A DNA stretch of 64,000 bases from Sphingomonas_L flavalba_A. Lineage in GTDB: Bacteria; Pseudomonadota; Alphaproteobacteria; Sphingomonadales; Sphingomonadaceae. How positions within the stretch are numbered: the first letter of the stretch is position 1; each line of letters opens with the position of its first letter. The DNA lies in the NCBI RefSeq assembly GCF_047553045.1, contig NZ_CP180208.1, positions 1,550,001 to 1,614,000 of the forward strand. Reading direction: 5' to 3'. Under the pieces are notes generated by a model. It was not told where the DNA came from, did no database searches, and worked only from the letters and a program-made list of their open reading frames with translations. This document shows, piece after piece, positions 25,893 to 33,865 of this stretch. A program made the position numbers and the translations under genes.

Positions 25893-26609
25893 ATGCGCCC
25901 TTCCGGCCGCGCGCCAGACCAGATGCGAGCGATCACCATCACGCCGAACTTCACCCGCCACGCCGAAGGATCGGTGTTGATCGGTTTCGGCGACACCAAG
26001 GTGCTGGTCACCGCATCCGTCGAGGAGCGGTTGCCGCCATGGCTGCGCGGCAAGGGCGAAGGCTGGGTGACGGCGGAATACGGCATGCTGCCCCGCGCCA
26101 CCCACACCCGTGGCAGCCGTGAGGCGGCGAAGGGCAAGCAGTCCGGCCGGACGCAGGAAATCCAGCGGCTGATCGGCCGGTCGCTGCGCGCGGTCGTCGA
26201 CCTGAAGAAGCTGGGCGAGCGCCAGATCACCGTCGACTGCGATGTCATCCAGGCCGACGGCGGCACCCGCACCGCCTCCATTTCCGGCGCGTGGGTGGCA
26301 TTGCGCCTGGCGGTCAACGGCCTGATGCGGCAGGGCCTGCTGAACGAAGACCCGATTACCCAGAAGGTCGCGGCGATCAGCTGCGGCATCTATCAGGGAA
26401 CCCCGGTGCTCGACCTGGATTATGTCGAGGACAGCAATGCCGGCGCCGACGCCAATTTCGTGCTGACCGGCGACGGCAACATCGCCGAGGCGCAGGCGAC
26501 GGCCGAAGGCGCGCCTTATGACGAGGAGGCCCTGTTGCGCCTGTTGCGCCTTGCCCGGATCGGCTGCACCGAGATTTTCGCCGCGCAGGACAAGGCGATC
26601 GCGGGATGA
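25893..26609 (+). CDS. rph: Ribonuclease PH
   Basis: A 238-residue phosphorolytic 3'-5' exoribonuclease that trims tRNA precursors. Family motifs are MRPSGRAPDQMRAI at the N-terminus, GDTKVLVTASVEE, the Arg-rich MLPRATHTRGSREAAKGKQ, and VDCDVIQADGGTRTASISGA. The ATG at 25893 with AAGGA gives the right N-terminus. It overlaps rdgB by four bases (ATGA). Confidence 0.97.
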   Translation: MRPSGRAPDQMRAITITPNFTRHAEGSVLIGFGDTKVLVTASVEERLPPWLRGKGEGWVTAEYGMLPRATHTRGSREAAKGKQSGRTQEIQRLIGRSLRAVVDLKKLGERQITVDCDVIQADGGTRTASISGAWVALRLAVNGLMRQGLLNEDPITQKVAAISCGIYQGTPVLDLDYVEDSNAGADANFVLTGDGNIAEAQATAEGAPYDEEALLRLLRLARIGCTEIFAAQDKAIAG

Positions 26610-27220
26610 ACCACCAGACCAGCCGCAAGCTCGCCGCCGGGCGGCTGGTCGTCGCCAGCCACAATGCCGGCAAGGTCCGCGAGATCGCCGCGCTGCTCGG
26701 CCCGGCGGGGATCGACCCGGTATCGGCGGGAACGCTGGGCCTGCCCGAACCGGAAGAAACCGGCACCAGCTTCATCGCCAATGCCGAGTTGAAGGCGCGG
26801 CTGGCGGCCGACCTGTCCGGCCTGCCGGCACTGGCCGACGACAGCGGCCTGTGCGTCGACGCGCTGGGCGGCGACCCCGGCATTTTCTCCGCGCGGTGGG
26901 CAGGGGCGGAGAAGGATTTCGGCTATGCGATGCGGCTGGTCCACGAGCACCTCGTCGAGCTTGGTCCCGATACGCCGCGCGACGCGCATTTCGTCTGCGC
27001 CCTGTCGGTCGCCTGGCCGGACGGGCATATCGAAAGCTTCGAAGGGCGGGTCGACGGCGTTTTGGTCTGGCCGCCGCGCGGTGAGCACGGCTTTGGCTAC
27101 GACCCGTTCTTCCAGCCGAACGGCCACGCCGAGACATTCGGCGAGATGGACCCGGACGCGAAGCACGCGATCAGCCACCGCGCCGACGCATTCGTCAGGC
27201 TGAAGGCGGCGTTGCTCTGA
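26606..27220 (+). CDS. rdgB: Non-canonical purine NTP pyrophosphatase (RdgB/HAM1)
   Basis: A 204-residue enzyme that hydrolyses XTP, ITP and dITP to monophosphates, keeping deaminated purines out of nucleic acid. It shows the substrate motif VVASHNAGKVREI, TSFIANAELKA, ADDSGLCVDALGG (catalytic Asp), GFGYDPFF and SHRADAF. It is translated from an ATG within the end of rph, and its stop overlaps the presumed CTG start of hemW. Confidence 0.96.
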   Translation: MNHQTSRKLAAGRLVVASHNAGKVREIAALLGPAGIDPVSAGTLGLPEPEETGTSFIANAELKARLAADLSGLPALADDSGLCVDALGGDPGIFSARWAGAEKDFGYAMRLVHEHLVELGPDTPRDAHFVCALSVAWPDGHIESFEGRVDGVLVWPPRGEHGFGYDPFFQPNGHAETFGEMDPDAKHAISHRADAFVRLKAALL

Positions 27221-28365
27221 CCGCCATCCCCGACCCACTGGCGCTGTACATCCACTGGCCGTTCTGCGTCTCCAAATGCCCCTATTGCGATTTCAACAGC
27301 CACGTTCGCGCGACGATCGACGAGGATGGCTGGCAGCAGGCGCTGCTCGCCGACCTGGCGCATGAGGCGGCACTGGTGCCGGGGCGCCCGCTAACCTCGA
27401 TATTCTTCGGCGGCGGCACGCCATCGCTGATGCCGCCCGCGATCGTGGCGGCGCTGATCGGCGCGGCGGAGCGGCACTGGGGCTTCGCCGACGGCATCGA
27501 GATTACGCTGGAGGCCAACCCCTCCTCGGTCGAGGCGGCGCGCTTCGCCGATCTGGCGGCGGCCGGGGTCAACCGCGTGTCGCTGGGCCTGCAGGCGCTG
27601 GACGACGCGGTGCTCGCCTTCCTTGGCCGCGCCCATGGCGTCGACGAGGGGCTGCGAGCGCTGGACACCGCGCAGGAAGCATTCGGTCGGGTCAGTTTCG
27701 ACCTGATCTATGCCCGACCACAACAGAGCGCGGCGGCGTGGGAAGCCGAACTGGCGCGGGCGATCGGTTTCGGCACCAGTCACCTGTCGCTCTACCAGTT
27801 GACGATCGAGCCGGGCACCCGCTTCGCGACGCTGGTCGCGAACGGCACGCTGCGCCCGGTCGACCCCGACCACGGCGCGACATTGTTCGAACTGACCCGG
27901 GCGATGACCGCCGCCGCCGGCCTTTCAGCCTATGAGGTGTCGAACCATGCGCGCCCCGGCGAAGCGAGCCGGCACAACCTGTCTTACTGGCGCTATGACG
28001 ATTATCTGGGCGTCGGCCCCGGCGCGCATGGCCGCCGGCTGGCGATGGCAAGCGAGCGCCACCGCAAGCCCGAGAATTTCCTGAGCGCGGTTGCCCGCAA
28101 CGGCCACGGCATCGTCCGCGAGGACGCGCTGAGCCCGGCGGCGCGGGCGAGCGAGGCGCTGTTGATGGGCCTGCGGCTGAGCGAGGGCGTCGACCTGACC
28201 CATATCGCGAAGCGGACCGGGTGCGACCGGCTGGTCGACCGGGCGGCGGTTACGCGGCTGGCCGGGCACGGGCTGATGACGCTGAACGACGAGCGGCTGA
28301 CGGTCAGCGACGCCGGGATGCTGCTGCTCGATTCGATTCTGGCGGAGATCGTCGCCGCCGGGTGA
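27217..28365 (+). CDS. hemW: Radical SAM heme chaperone HemW (apparent CTG start)
   Basis: A 382-residue radical SAM protein of the HemN-like HemW family. The iron-sulfur motif CVSKCPYCDFNSH gives Cys17, Cys21 and Cys24 counted from the CTG; the CDF form rather than CxC separates HemW from true coproporphyrinogen dehydrogenase. FFGGGTPSLM and the C-terminal HemN domain (AHGRRLAM onward) are present. HemW binds heme and hands it to membrane hemoproteins. In this frame there is no ATG, GTG or TTG between the rdgB region and the cluster, while CTG at 27217 overlaps the rdgB stop as CTGA and has AAGG ten bases upstream. I therefore take CTG as the start. Confidence 0.9.
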   Translation: MTAIPDPLALYIHWPFCVSKCPYCDFNSHVRATIDEDGWQQALLADLAHEAALVPGRPLTSIFFGGGTPSLMPPAIVAALIGAAERHWGFADGIEITLEANPSSVEAARFADLAAAGVNRVSLGLQALDDAVLAFLGRAHGVDEGLRALDTAQEAFGRVSFDLIYARPQQSAAAWEAELARAIGFGTSHLSLYQLTIEPGTRFATLVANGTLRPVDPDHGATLFELTRAMTAAAGLSAYEVSNHARPGEASRHNLSYWRYDDYLGVGPGAHGRRLAMASERHRKPENFLSAVARNGHGIVREDALSPAARASEALLMGLRLSEGVDLTHIAKRTGCDRLVDRAAVTRLAGHGLMTLNDERLTVSDAGMLLLDSILAEIVAAG

Positions 28366-28371
28366 GCGGAC

Positions 28372-28428
28372 GCCGCGACCGCCCCGCATTCCCCACAAAC
28401 AGGGTTCTGGCGGAGCGGTCGGTGCGGC
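28372..28428. terminator. Imperfect hairpin between convergent hemW and the LpoA-like gene
   Basis: GCCGCGACCGCCCCGC (28372-28387) pairs imperfectly with GCGGAGCGGTCGGTGCGGC (28410-28428). Its place between two converging genes suggests a shared terminator, but no T-run follows. Confidence 0.3.
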
Positions 28429-28444
28429 GGCCTGGCAGAGGCGC

Positions 28445-29629
28445 TTACTCGCCGAAGCGGGCGGGTGCCGGGGACGCGACGGTAAAGCCGCCGGTGCCGA
28501 TCTGCTTCACCTCCAGCGCGCGTTCGGCAACGCCGTCACGGCCGAAGCGGAACGCTCCGTCGATACCGGCGAAGCCACCGGTATCGGTCAGCTTCTGAAC
28601 CGGGAAAGCCGTGCCGATCCGCCAGTCCTGCGCGATGCGGGTGGCGAGCAGCACCCCGTCATAGCCAAGGCTGGCGATGCGGTAGGGCGCGGCGGCGTAG
28701 CGGCTGCGGTATTTGCCGGCCAGCTGGTTGTAGAGCCCGTCCGACACGCTGGCGAACCAAGCGCCGGCCATGGCCGGACTTGTCCCCAGATTGGTTTCGG
28801 TGTTCCACAATTCGGTGCCGAGAATGCGCGCATCCGCCCCGCCTTCCTTGCGGACCAGCGGCGCCGCCTGCAGCGCGATGCGACCGCTGTCGGCGATCAG
28901 CACCGCGTCGTAGCCGTTCTTCGGCAGCTTGCCGATGGCAGTGGCCAGCGACGTCCGGCTGCGGTCGAAATTCTGCATCGCGACAACCTGCCCGCCGGCC
29001 GATTCGACCGAGCGGATCATTGCCGTCGCCGCCCGCTGGCCATAGGTGCCCGCCGGCATCAGCCCGGCGAAGCGGACAACGCCGCGCGCGCGGGCATAAC
29101 GGACCACGCGGTCGATCGACTGGACCGGGTTATAACCCATGATGAAAGTGCCGCGCCCGGCGACGCTGACATCGTTGGAAAAGCTGATCAGCGGCACGCC
29201 GGCGCGCTGGGCGAGCGGGGCGACAGCGCGGACATCGTCGGCAAGCAGCGGGCCGAGGATCAGTTTGTTGCCGTCGGCCAGAGCGCGCTGCGCGGCGGCG
29301 GCGGCGCCGGGCGCGGTGTCATAGACAGTGACGCGGATACGCTGGCCGCCGGTATCGAGAACCGCAAGGTTGGCGGCATTGGCGATCGACTGACCGACCG
29401 CCGCGACCGAACCGGTCGTCGGCACCAGCACGGCGATGCGGTGGCGTTCGGTATCGGTCGGCAACTGGTTGTCGACCGGACCGGGCTGGGTGGTCGGCGG
29501 CGGGGGCGCCGGCGGCTGGCCACGCGGCACGACGGTGGAACAGCCCGCGATGAGAAGCGCCATCGCCAGGCCCGCCAGCCGCGCCAGACCCCAAGGACGC
29601 GGTTGCGGCGCCGCATATGCCTCTGCCAT
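28445..29629 (-). CDS. Penicillin-binding protein activator (LpoA-like lipoprotein)
   Basis: A 394-residue lipoprotein (lipobox IAGC after a basic start) with a Pro-rich spacer and a periplasmic-binding-protein fold of the Leu/Ile/Val type (IAVLVPTTGSVAAVGQSIANAA; GNKLILGPLLADDVRAVAP; GVPLISFSNDVSVAGRG; MLKxx-like LGYDGVLLA). In E. coli LpoA activates PBP1A from the outer membrane and its gene neighbours rsmI and yraN, exactly the neighbours here, so an LpoA-like role is likely; a nutrient-binding role cannot be excluded. It is divergent from rsmI with only twelve bases between start codons. Confidence 0.82.
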   Translation of the reverse strand: MAEAYAAPQPRPWGLARLAGLAMALLIAGCSTVVPRGQPPAPPPPTTQPGPVDNQLPTDTERHRIAVLVPTTGSVAAVGQSIANAANLAVLDTGGQRIRVTVYDTAPGAAAAAQRALADGNKLILGPLLADDVRAVAPLAQRAGVPLISFSNDVSVAGRGTFIMGYNPVQSIDRVVRYARARGVVRFAGLMPAGTYGQRAATAMIRSVESAGGQVVAMQNFDRSRTSLATAIGKLPKNGYDAVLIADSGRIALQAAPLVRKEGGADARILGTELWNTETNLGTSPAMAGAWFASVSDGLYNQLAGKYRSRYAAAPYRIASLGYDGVLLATRIAQDWRIGTAFPVQKLTDTGGFAGIDGAFRFGRDGVAERALEVKQIGTGGFTVASPAPARFGE

Positions 29630-29641
29630 GACGATTCCCTT

Positions 29642-30481
29642 ATGAACGAAACTCTGGAACCCGGCCTCTACATCGTCGCCACGCCGATCGGCAACTTGTC
29701 CGATCTGTCTCCGCGCGCCGGACAGGTGCTGGCGGCAGCCGACCTGATTGCGGTGGAGGACAGCCGGGTAACGGCCAAGCTGCTTCACCATCTGGGCGTC
29801 AAGCGGCCGATGCTGCCCTATCATGACCACAACGCCGACCGGATGCGGCCGGAACTGATCGCCCGGATGGCGACGCAGGCGGTGGCGCTGGTCTCCGACG
29901 CGGGCACGCCGCTGATTTCCGACCCCGGTTTCAAGCTGGTGCGCGACGCGCGGGCAGCGGGGGTGCCGGTGACCACCCTGCCCGGCCCGTGCGCGGCGGT
30001 GGCGGCGCTGACCCTGGCCGGGCTGCCGACCGACCGGTTCCTGTTTCTGGGCTTTCTGCCCGCCAAGGCGGCGGCGCGGGCGCAGGCGATTGCGGAGGTC
30101 GCGGCGGTCCGCGCGACGCTGGTGCTGTACGAATCGGGGCCGCGGCTGGGCGACTGCCTTGCCGCGCTGGCCGCCGGACTGGGCGAGCGCGAGGCGGCGG
30201 TGGCGCGCGAGATCAGCAAGCGGTTCGAGGAATGCGTGACCGGCACGCTGGACGAACTGGCCGCGCGCTATACCGAGGCGCCGCCGAAGGGCGAGATCGT
30301 CGTCATCGTGGCGCCGCCGGGCGACGCGCCCGCCCCCGATGCCGACGCAATCGACGCGGCCCTGGCCGAGGCGCTGACCCGCCTGCCCCCGGCCAAGGCG
30401 GCGGGCGAAGTCGCGAAGGCGACCGGTGCCGACCGCAAGGCGCTCTATGCGCGGGCGATGGCGCTGAAAGGCGGCGGATGA
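29642..30481 (+). CDS. rsmI: 16S rRNA (cytidine(1402)-2'-O)-methyltransferase
   Basis: A 279-residue SAM methyltransferase of the tetrapyrrole methylase fold. Its signature is GLYIVATPIGNLSDLSPRA, followed by IAVEDSRVTAKLL, VSDAGTPLISDPGFKLV and FLGFLPAK. It methylates C1402 of 16S rRNA in the decoding centre. The start is the ATG at 29642. The stop overlaps yraN (ATGA). Confidence 0.95.
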   Translation: MNETLEPGLYIVATPIGNLSDLSPRAGQVLAAADLIAVEDSRVTAKLLHHLGVKRPMLPYHDHNADRMRPELIARMATQAVALVSDAGTPLISDPGFKLVRDARAAGVPVTTLPGPCAAVAALTLAGLPTDRFLFLGFLPAKAAARAQAIAEVAAVRATLVLYESGPRLGDCLAALAAGLGEREAAVAREISKRFEECVTGTLDELAARYTEAPPKGEIVVIVAPPGDAPAPDADAIDAALAEALTRLPPAKAAGEVAKATGADRKALYARAMALKGGG

Positions 30482-30837
30482 CGGCGCAGGCACGGCGGAC
30501 GGCGGAGCGCCACGGCCGGCGCGGCGAGACGGTCGCGGCATGGTGGCTGCGCCTGCACGGCTGGCGGATCATCGACCGGCGGGTACGCACGGCGGTGGGC
30601 GAGATCGACCTGATCGCGCGGCGCGGCCGCACCATCGCCTTCGTCGAGGTCAAGCACCGGACGCGCGCGGCGGCGCTCGACCATGCGATCGACCGGCAAC
30701 GGCTGAAGCGGGTGGCGGCAGCGGCGACATTGCTTGCCCCCCGCTATGCCGCAGACGCCGACACGATCCGCATCGACGTGATCCTTGTCGCGCCGGGTCG
30801 GCTGCCCCGCCACATCGCCAATGCCTGGCATGGGTGA
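30478..30837 (+). CDS. YraN-family (UPF0102) putative endonuclease
   Basis: A 119-residue protein with a restriction-endonuclease-like core: RRGETVAAWWLRLHGWRII, VGEIDLIARRGRTIAFVEVKHR (the Glu-x-Lys and Asp motif of PD-(D/E)XK folds). The family is widespread, small and of uncertain role, perhaps Holliday junction-linked. It is coupled to rsmI, as in many proteobacteria. Confidence 0.85.
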   Translation: MTAQARRTAERHGRRGETVAAWWLRLHGWRIIDRRVRTAVGEIDLIARRGRTIAFVEVKHRTRAAALDHAIDRQRLKRVAAAATLLAPRYAADADTIRIDVILVAPGRLPRHIANAWHG

Positions 30838-30887
30838 CAAGGCCGCCGCCAGCCCGTAGAGCGCGGGCGACAAGGAGTGCCCCGCCA

Positions 30888-31841
30888 ATGTCCCTTACCG
30901 TCGCGGTCCAGATGGACCCGCTGGAGACGATCAAGATCGCCGGCGATTCGAGCTTTGCCCTGATGCTGTCGGCGCAGGCGCGCGGGCACCGGCTGTTTCA
31001 TTACGCGGCGGAGGACCTGAGCTACGCCGACGGACGGGTGTGGACCAAGGCGCGGCCGGTGACGGTCAAGCGGGTGGCGGGCGACCATTTCACCGCCGGC
31101 GACCCGGTGACGCTCGACCTGGGCAGCGAGGCGGACGTGGTGCTGATGCGCCAGGACCCGCCGTTCGACCTCGGCTACATCACCGCGACCCACCTGCTGG
31201 AGCGGATTTCCGACCGGACTCTGGTGGTCAACGACCCCGCCTCCGTCCGCAACGCGCCGGAGAAGATTCTGGTGCTGGACTATGCGCGGTTCATGCCGCC
31301 GACACTGATTACCCGCAGCCTGGACGAGGCGCGGCGGTTTCTTGACGAGCATGGCGAGATCGTCGTCAAGCCGCTGCACGGCAACGGCGGCAAGGCGATC
31401 TTCAAGATCGGGCGCGGCGACGCCAACCTGTCGTCGCTGATCGAGGTGTTCAACACCGCCTACCGCGAGCCGCACATGCTGCAGGCCTTCATCCCCGACG
31501 TGGTGTCGGGCGACAAGCGGATCATCCTGGTCGACGGCGTCGTCGCCGGCGGCATCAACCGTATTCCGGGCGACGGCGAAATCCGGTCGAACCTGGCGGT
31601 CGGCGGGCGCGCGGCGGCGACGACGCTGACCGAGACCGAGCTGGAAATCTGCGCCGCGCTGGGGCCGGAGCTGAAGCGGCGGGGGCTGGTGTTCGTCGGC
31701 ATCGATGTGATCGGCGGCAAGTGGCTGACCGAGATCAACGTCACCTCCCCCACCGGATTCGTCGGCATGGATGCGTTCAACGGCACCGATACCGGCGCGA
31801 TGATCTGGGACGCGATCGAAGCGCGGCTGGCCGCGCGATGA
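30888..31841 (+). CDS. gshB: Glutathione synthetase
   Basis: A 317-residue ATP-grasp ligase that adds glycine to gamma-glutamylcysteine. It has the N-terminal preATP-grasp MDPLETIKIAGDSSFALML, VVNDPASVRNAPEKI, the ATP-grasp loop VVKPLHGNGGKAIFKI, and the catalytic end VGIDVIGGKWLTEINVTSPTG. The start is the ATG at 30888, with AAGGAG upstream. It overlaps the next gene by four bases. Confidence 0.96.
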   Translation: MSLTVAVQMDPLETIKIAGDSSFALMLSAQARGHRLFHYAAEDLSYADGRVWTKARPVTVKRVAGDHFTAGDPVTLDLGSEADVVLMRQDPPFDLGYITATHLLERISDRTLVVNDPASVRNAPEKILVLDYARFMPPTLITRSLDEARRFLDEHGEIVVKPLHGNGGKAIFKIGRGDANLSSLIEVFNTAYREPHMLQAFIPDVVSGDKRIILVDGVVAGGINRIPGDGEIRSNLAVGGRAAATTLTETELEICAALGPELKRRGLVFVGIDVIGGKWLTEINVTSPTGFVGMDAFNGTDTGAMIWDAIEARLAAR

Positions 31842-32437
31842 CCGACTGGGTGATCCGCCTGATCGAGGAGGCCGGCTATCTGGGCGTCGCGCTGCTGATG
31901 TTCCTGGAGACGGTGTTCCCGCCGATCCCGTCCGAAGTCATCATGTCGGTTGCCGGCGTCGGCGCGGCGCGCGGTTATATGAGCCTGTGGGGCGTGATCG
32001 TCAGCGGCACGATCGGCGCGATGGCCGGCAACTACGTCTGGTACGTGCTGGCGCGGGCGATCGGCATTGCCCGGTTCCGCCCGCTGATCGACCGGTTCGG
32101 CCGCTGGCTGACCATCGACTGGCGCGAGATCGAGCGCGGCGAGGCGCTGTTCGAACGTTTCGGCGCGCCGCTGATCCTGTTCGGACGGATGCTGCCGACG
32201 GTGCGGTCGCTGATCTCGATCCCCGCCGGGCTGCTTGGCATGAAGACGGCCCCTTTCCTGCTGTGGTCGACGATCGGGACCGCCGGCTGGACGGCGATGC
32301 TTGCGATTGCGGGCTATGTGCTCGGCAAGCGGTTCGCCGATATCGAGGCGGTGCTCGGCCCGCTGTCGAGCGCGGTGATCGTCGCGGTGCTGGCGGTGTA
32401 TGTGTGGCGGGTGCTGTTCTGGCGGCCGGAACGGTGA
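31838..32437 (+). CDS. DedA-family membrane protein
   Basis: A 199-residue inner-membrane protein of the DedA/VTT family with several hydrophobic segments. Motifs are LETVFPPIPSEVIM near the N-terminus and FGAPLILFGRMLPTVRSLISIPAG, the conserved Phe/Gly-x-Arg-x-x-Pro motif that follows a re-entrant loop. Members are proposed undecaprenyl phosphate or lipid flippases driven by the proton motive force. Translated from an ATG overlapping the gshB stop. Confidence 0.85.
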   Translation: MTDWVIRLIEEAGYLGVALLMFLETVFPPIPSEVIMSVAGVGAARGYMSLWGVIVSGTIGAMAGNYVWYVLARAIGIARFRPLIDRFGRWLTIDWREIERGEALFERFGAPLILFGRMLPTVRSLISIPAGLLGMKTAPFLLWSTIGTAGWTAMLAIAGYVLGKRFADIEAVLGPLSSAVIVAVLAVYVWRVLFWRPER

Positions 32438-32482
32438 GTTCGCGCGGGATGGACGGTTTGGGGTCAGCGTAAGCGCCGCCCC

Positions 32483-33370
32483 TCAGGCGCGGGGGTGGGC
32501 GTTGCGGTAGACGTCGAGCAGATGCGCGGCATCGACGGCGGTGTAGATCTGGGTCGAGCTGAGACTGGCATGGCCAAGCAGTTCCTGCAGGGCGCGCAGA
32601 TCGGCGCCGCGGCCGAGCAGGTGGGTGGCGAAGCTGTGGCGGAGCGCGTGCGGGGTGGTGCGGTCGCCGAGGCCAAGCCCGGCCCGCGCCTTGCGGACGG
32701 CGCGGCGGACCAGCGCGGCCGATAGCGGGCCGCCACGGGCGCCCAGGAACAACGGCCCGTCCCGCTCGATCGGCCAGGGACAGGCGGCGACATAGGCCTC
32801 TATCGCTTCGCGCACCTGCGGCAGGATCGGCACGATCCGCGTCTTGTCCCGCTTGCCGGTCACCGCCATCGCTTCGCCGATCGGCAGCACCGCGCCGGTC
32901 AGCGCCATCGCTTCGCCGACGCGCAGACCGGCACCGTAGAGCAGCAGCAGCACCGCCCAGTCGCGGGTGCCGATCCACGGCTGGTGCGCTTCCTCCGCCA
33001 CCGTGTCGGCCAGCGCCAGCGCCTCGTCCGGCGAAATCGGGCGCGGCACGCCGCGTTTGACCCTGGGACCTTTCAGCCGTGGTGCTTCGACGCCGACAAA
33101 GGCGAGGAAACCGCGCACCGCCGACAGTTCGCGCGCCGCCGAGGCATTGCCGATATTCTCGTTGCGTCGCCGGGCGAGGAAGGCGCGCAGGTCAGCGGCG
33201 CCGATCGTCCTGAGCAGCGCGACGTCGACCGCCTGACCGTGATGATCGGCGAGGAAGGCGAGCAGCCGTTCGGCGGTGGCGACATAGGCGCGCACCGTGT
33301 GCGGCGAGCGCCGCCGGTCGCGGCGGAGATGGTCGCCCCAGCGGACGGCAAGCGGATGCGGCAGGCTCAC
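32483..33370 (-). CDS. xerC: Site-specific tyrosine recombinase XerC
   Basis: A 295-residue tyrosine recombinase. The N-terminal SAM-like DNA-binding domain (SPHTVRAYVATAERLLAFL) is followed by the catalytic domain with Arg in GAGLRVGEAMAL, HALRHSFATHLL, and LGHASLSSTQIYT (His and Tyr). It resolves chromosome dimers at dif with XerD. I use the GTG at 33370 (start VSLPHPLAV) because the upstream frame is a low-complexity Arg run without homology. It lies 47 bases after holC on the same strand. Confidence 0.93.
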   Translation of the reverse strand: MSLPHPLAVRWGDHLRRDRRRSPHTVRAYVATAERLLAFLADHHGQAVDVALLRTIGAADLRAFLARRRNENIGNASAARELSAVRGFLAFVGVEAPRLKGPRVKRGVPRPISPDEALALADTVAEEAHQPWIGTRDWAVLLLLYGAGLRVGEAMALTGAVLPIGEAMAVTGKRDKTRIVPILPQVREAIEAYVAACPWPIERDGPLFLGARGGPLSAALVRRAVRKARAGLGLGDRTTPHALRHSFATHLLGRGADLRALQELLGHASLSSTQIYTAVDAAHLLDVYRNAHPRA

Positions 33371-33417
33371 GCCGGCAAGTGTAGCCGCCTTTGCCGGCGA
33401 CGTGAATCCCGCTTGTC

Positions 33418-33858
33418 CTAAGCGACCTGCGTCCAGCGGCCGGCGGGGTCCTGTTTCCAGTAGCGGCGTTCGATGCCTTCGCGGTCGGCGAGCGCGCGCC
33501 AGGCGGCGCGGGCGGCCTCTATCCCGTCTTCGTCGAAGAAGTGAAAGGCGCGGTCGAAACCGGTCGCTTCGTCGCGCCACTGGCCGTCGACGAGCGCGAT
33601 GTTGCGGGCGGCGTTGAGCGGCACCGGCGCGTCGGCGATCAGCACCGGCTGGTCCGGCTCGCCGCCCTCCCCCGCCTGGGCATGGGGCAGGAAAGCGTCA
33701 GCGCGGTAGGCCCAGAGATCGCGGTCGAGCGCGCCGCGCTGCACCGGGTCGGCGCTGACCACCAGCAGCCGGCCGCCGCCCTCCAGCACGCGCTCTGCGA
33801 TGCGGGGGAGGACGGCGCCGACCGGGCCGGCGGTCAGATGGTAGAAGTCGACCTGCAC
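33418..33858 (-). CDS. holC: DNA polymerase III subunit chi
   Basis: A 146-residue HolC: VDFYHLTAGP at the N-terminus, VVSADPVQRGALDRDLWAY and FLPHAQAG, then the Rossmann-like core ending ATGFDRAFHFFDED. It links SSB to the clamp loader at the replication fork. The GTG start at 33858 follows pepA by seven bases; the pepA-holC order is conserved in many proteobacteria. Confidence 0.9.
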   Translation of the reverse strand: MQVDFYHLTAGPVGAVLPRIAERVLEGGGRLLVVSADPVQRGALDRDLWAYRADAFLPHAQAGEGGEPDQPVLIADAPVPLNAARNIALVDGQWRDEATGFDRAFHFFDEDGIEAARAAWRALADREGIERRYWKQDPAGRWTQVA

Positions 33859-33865
33859 GCCGGTG

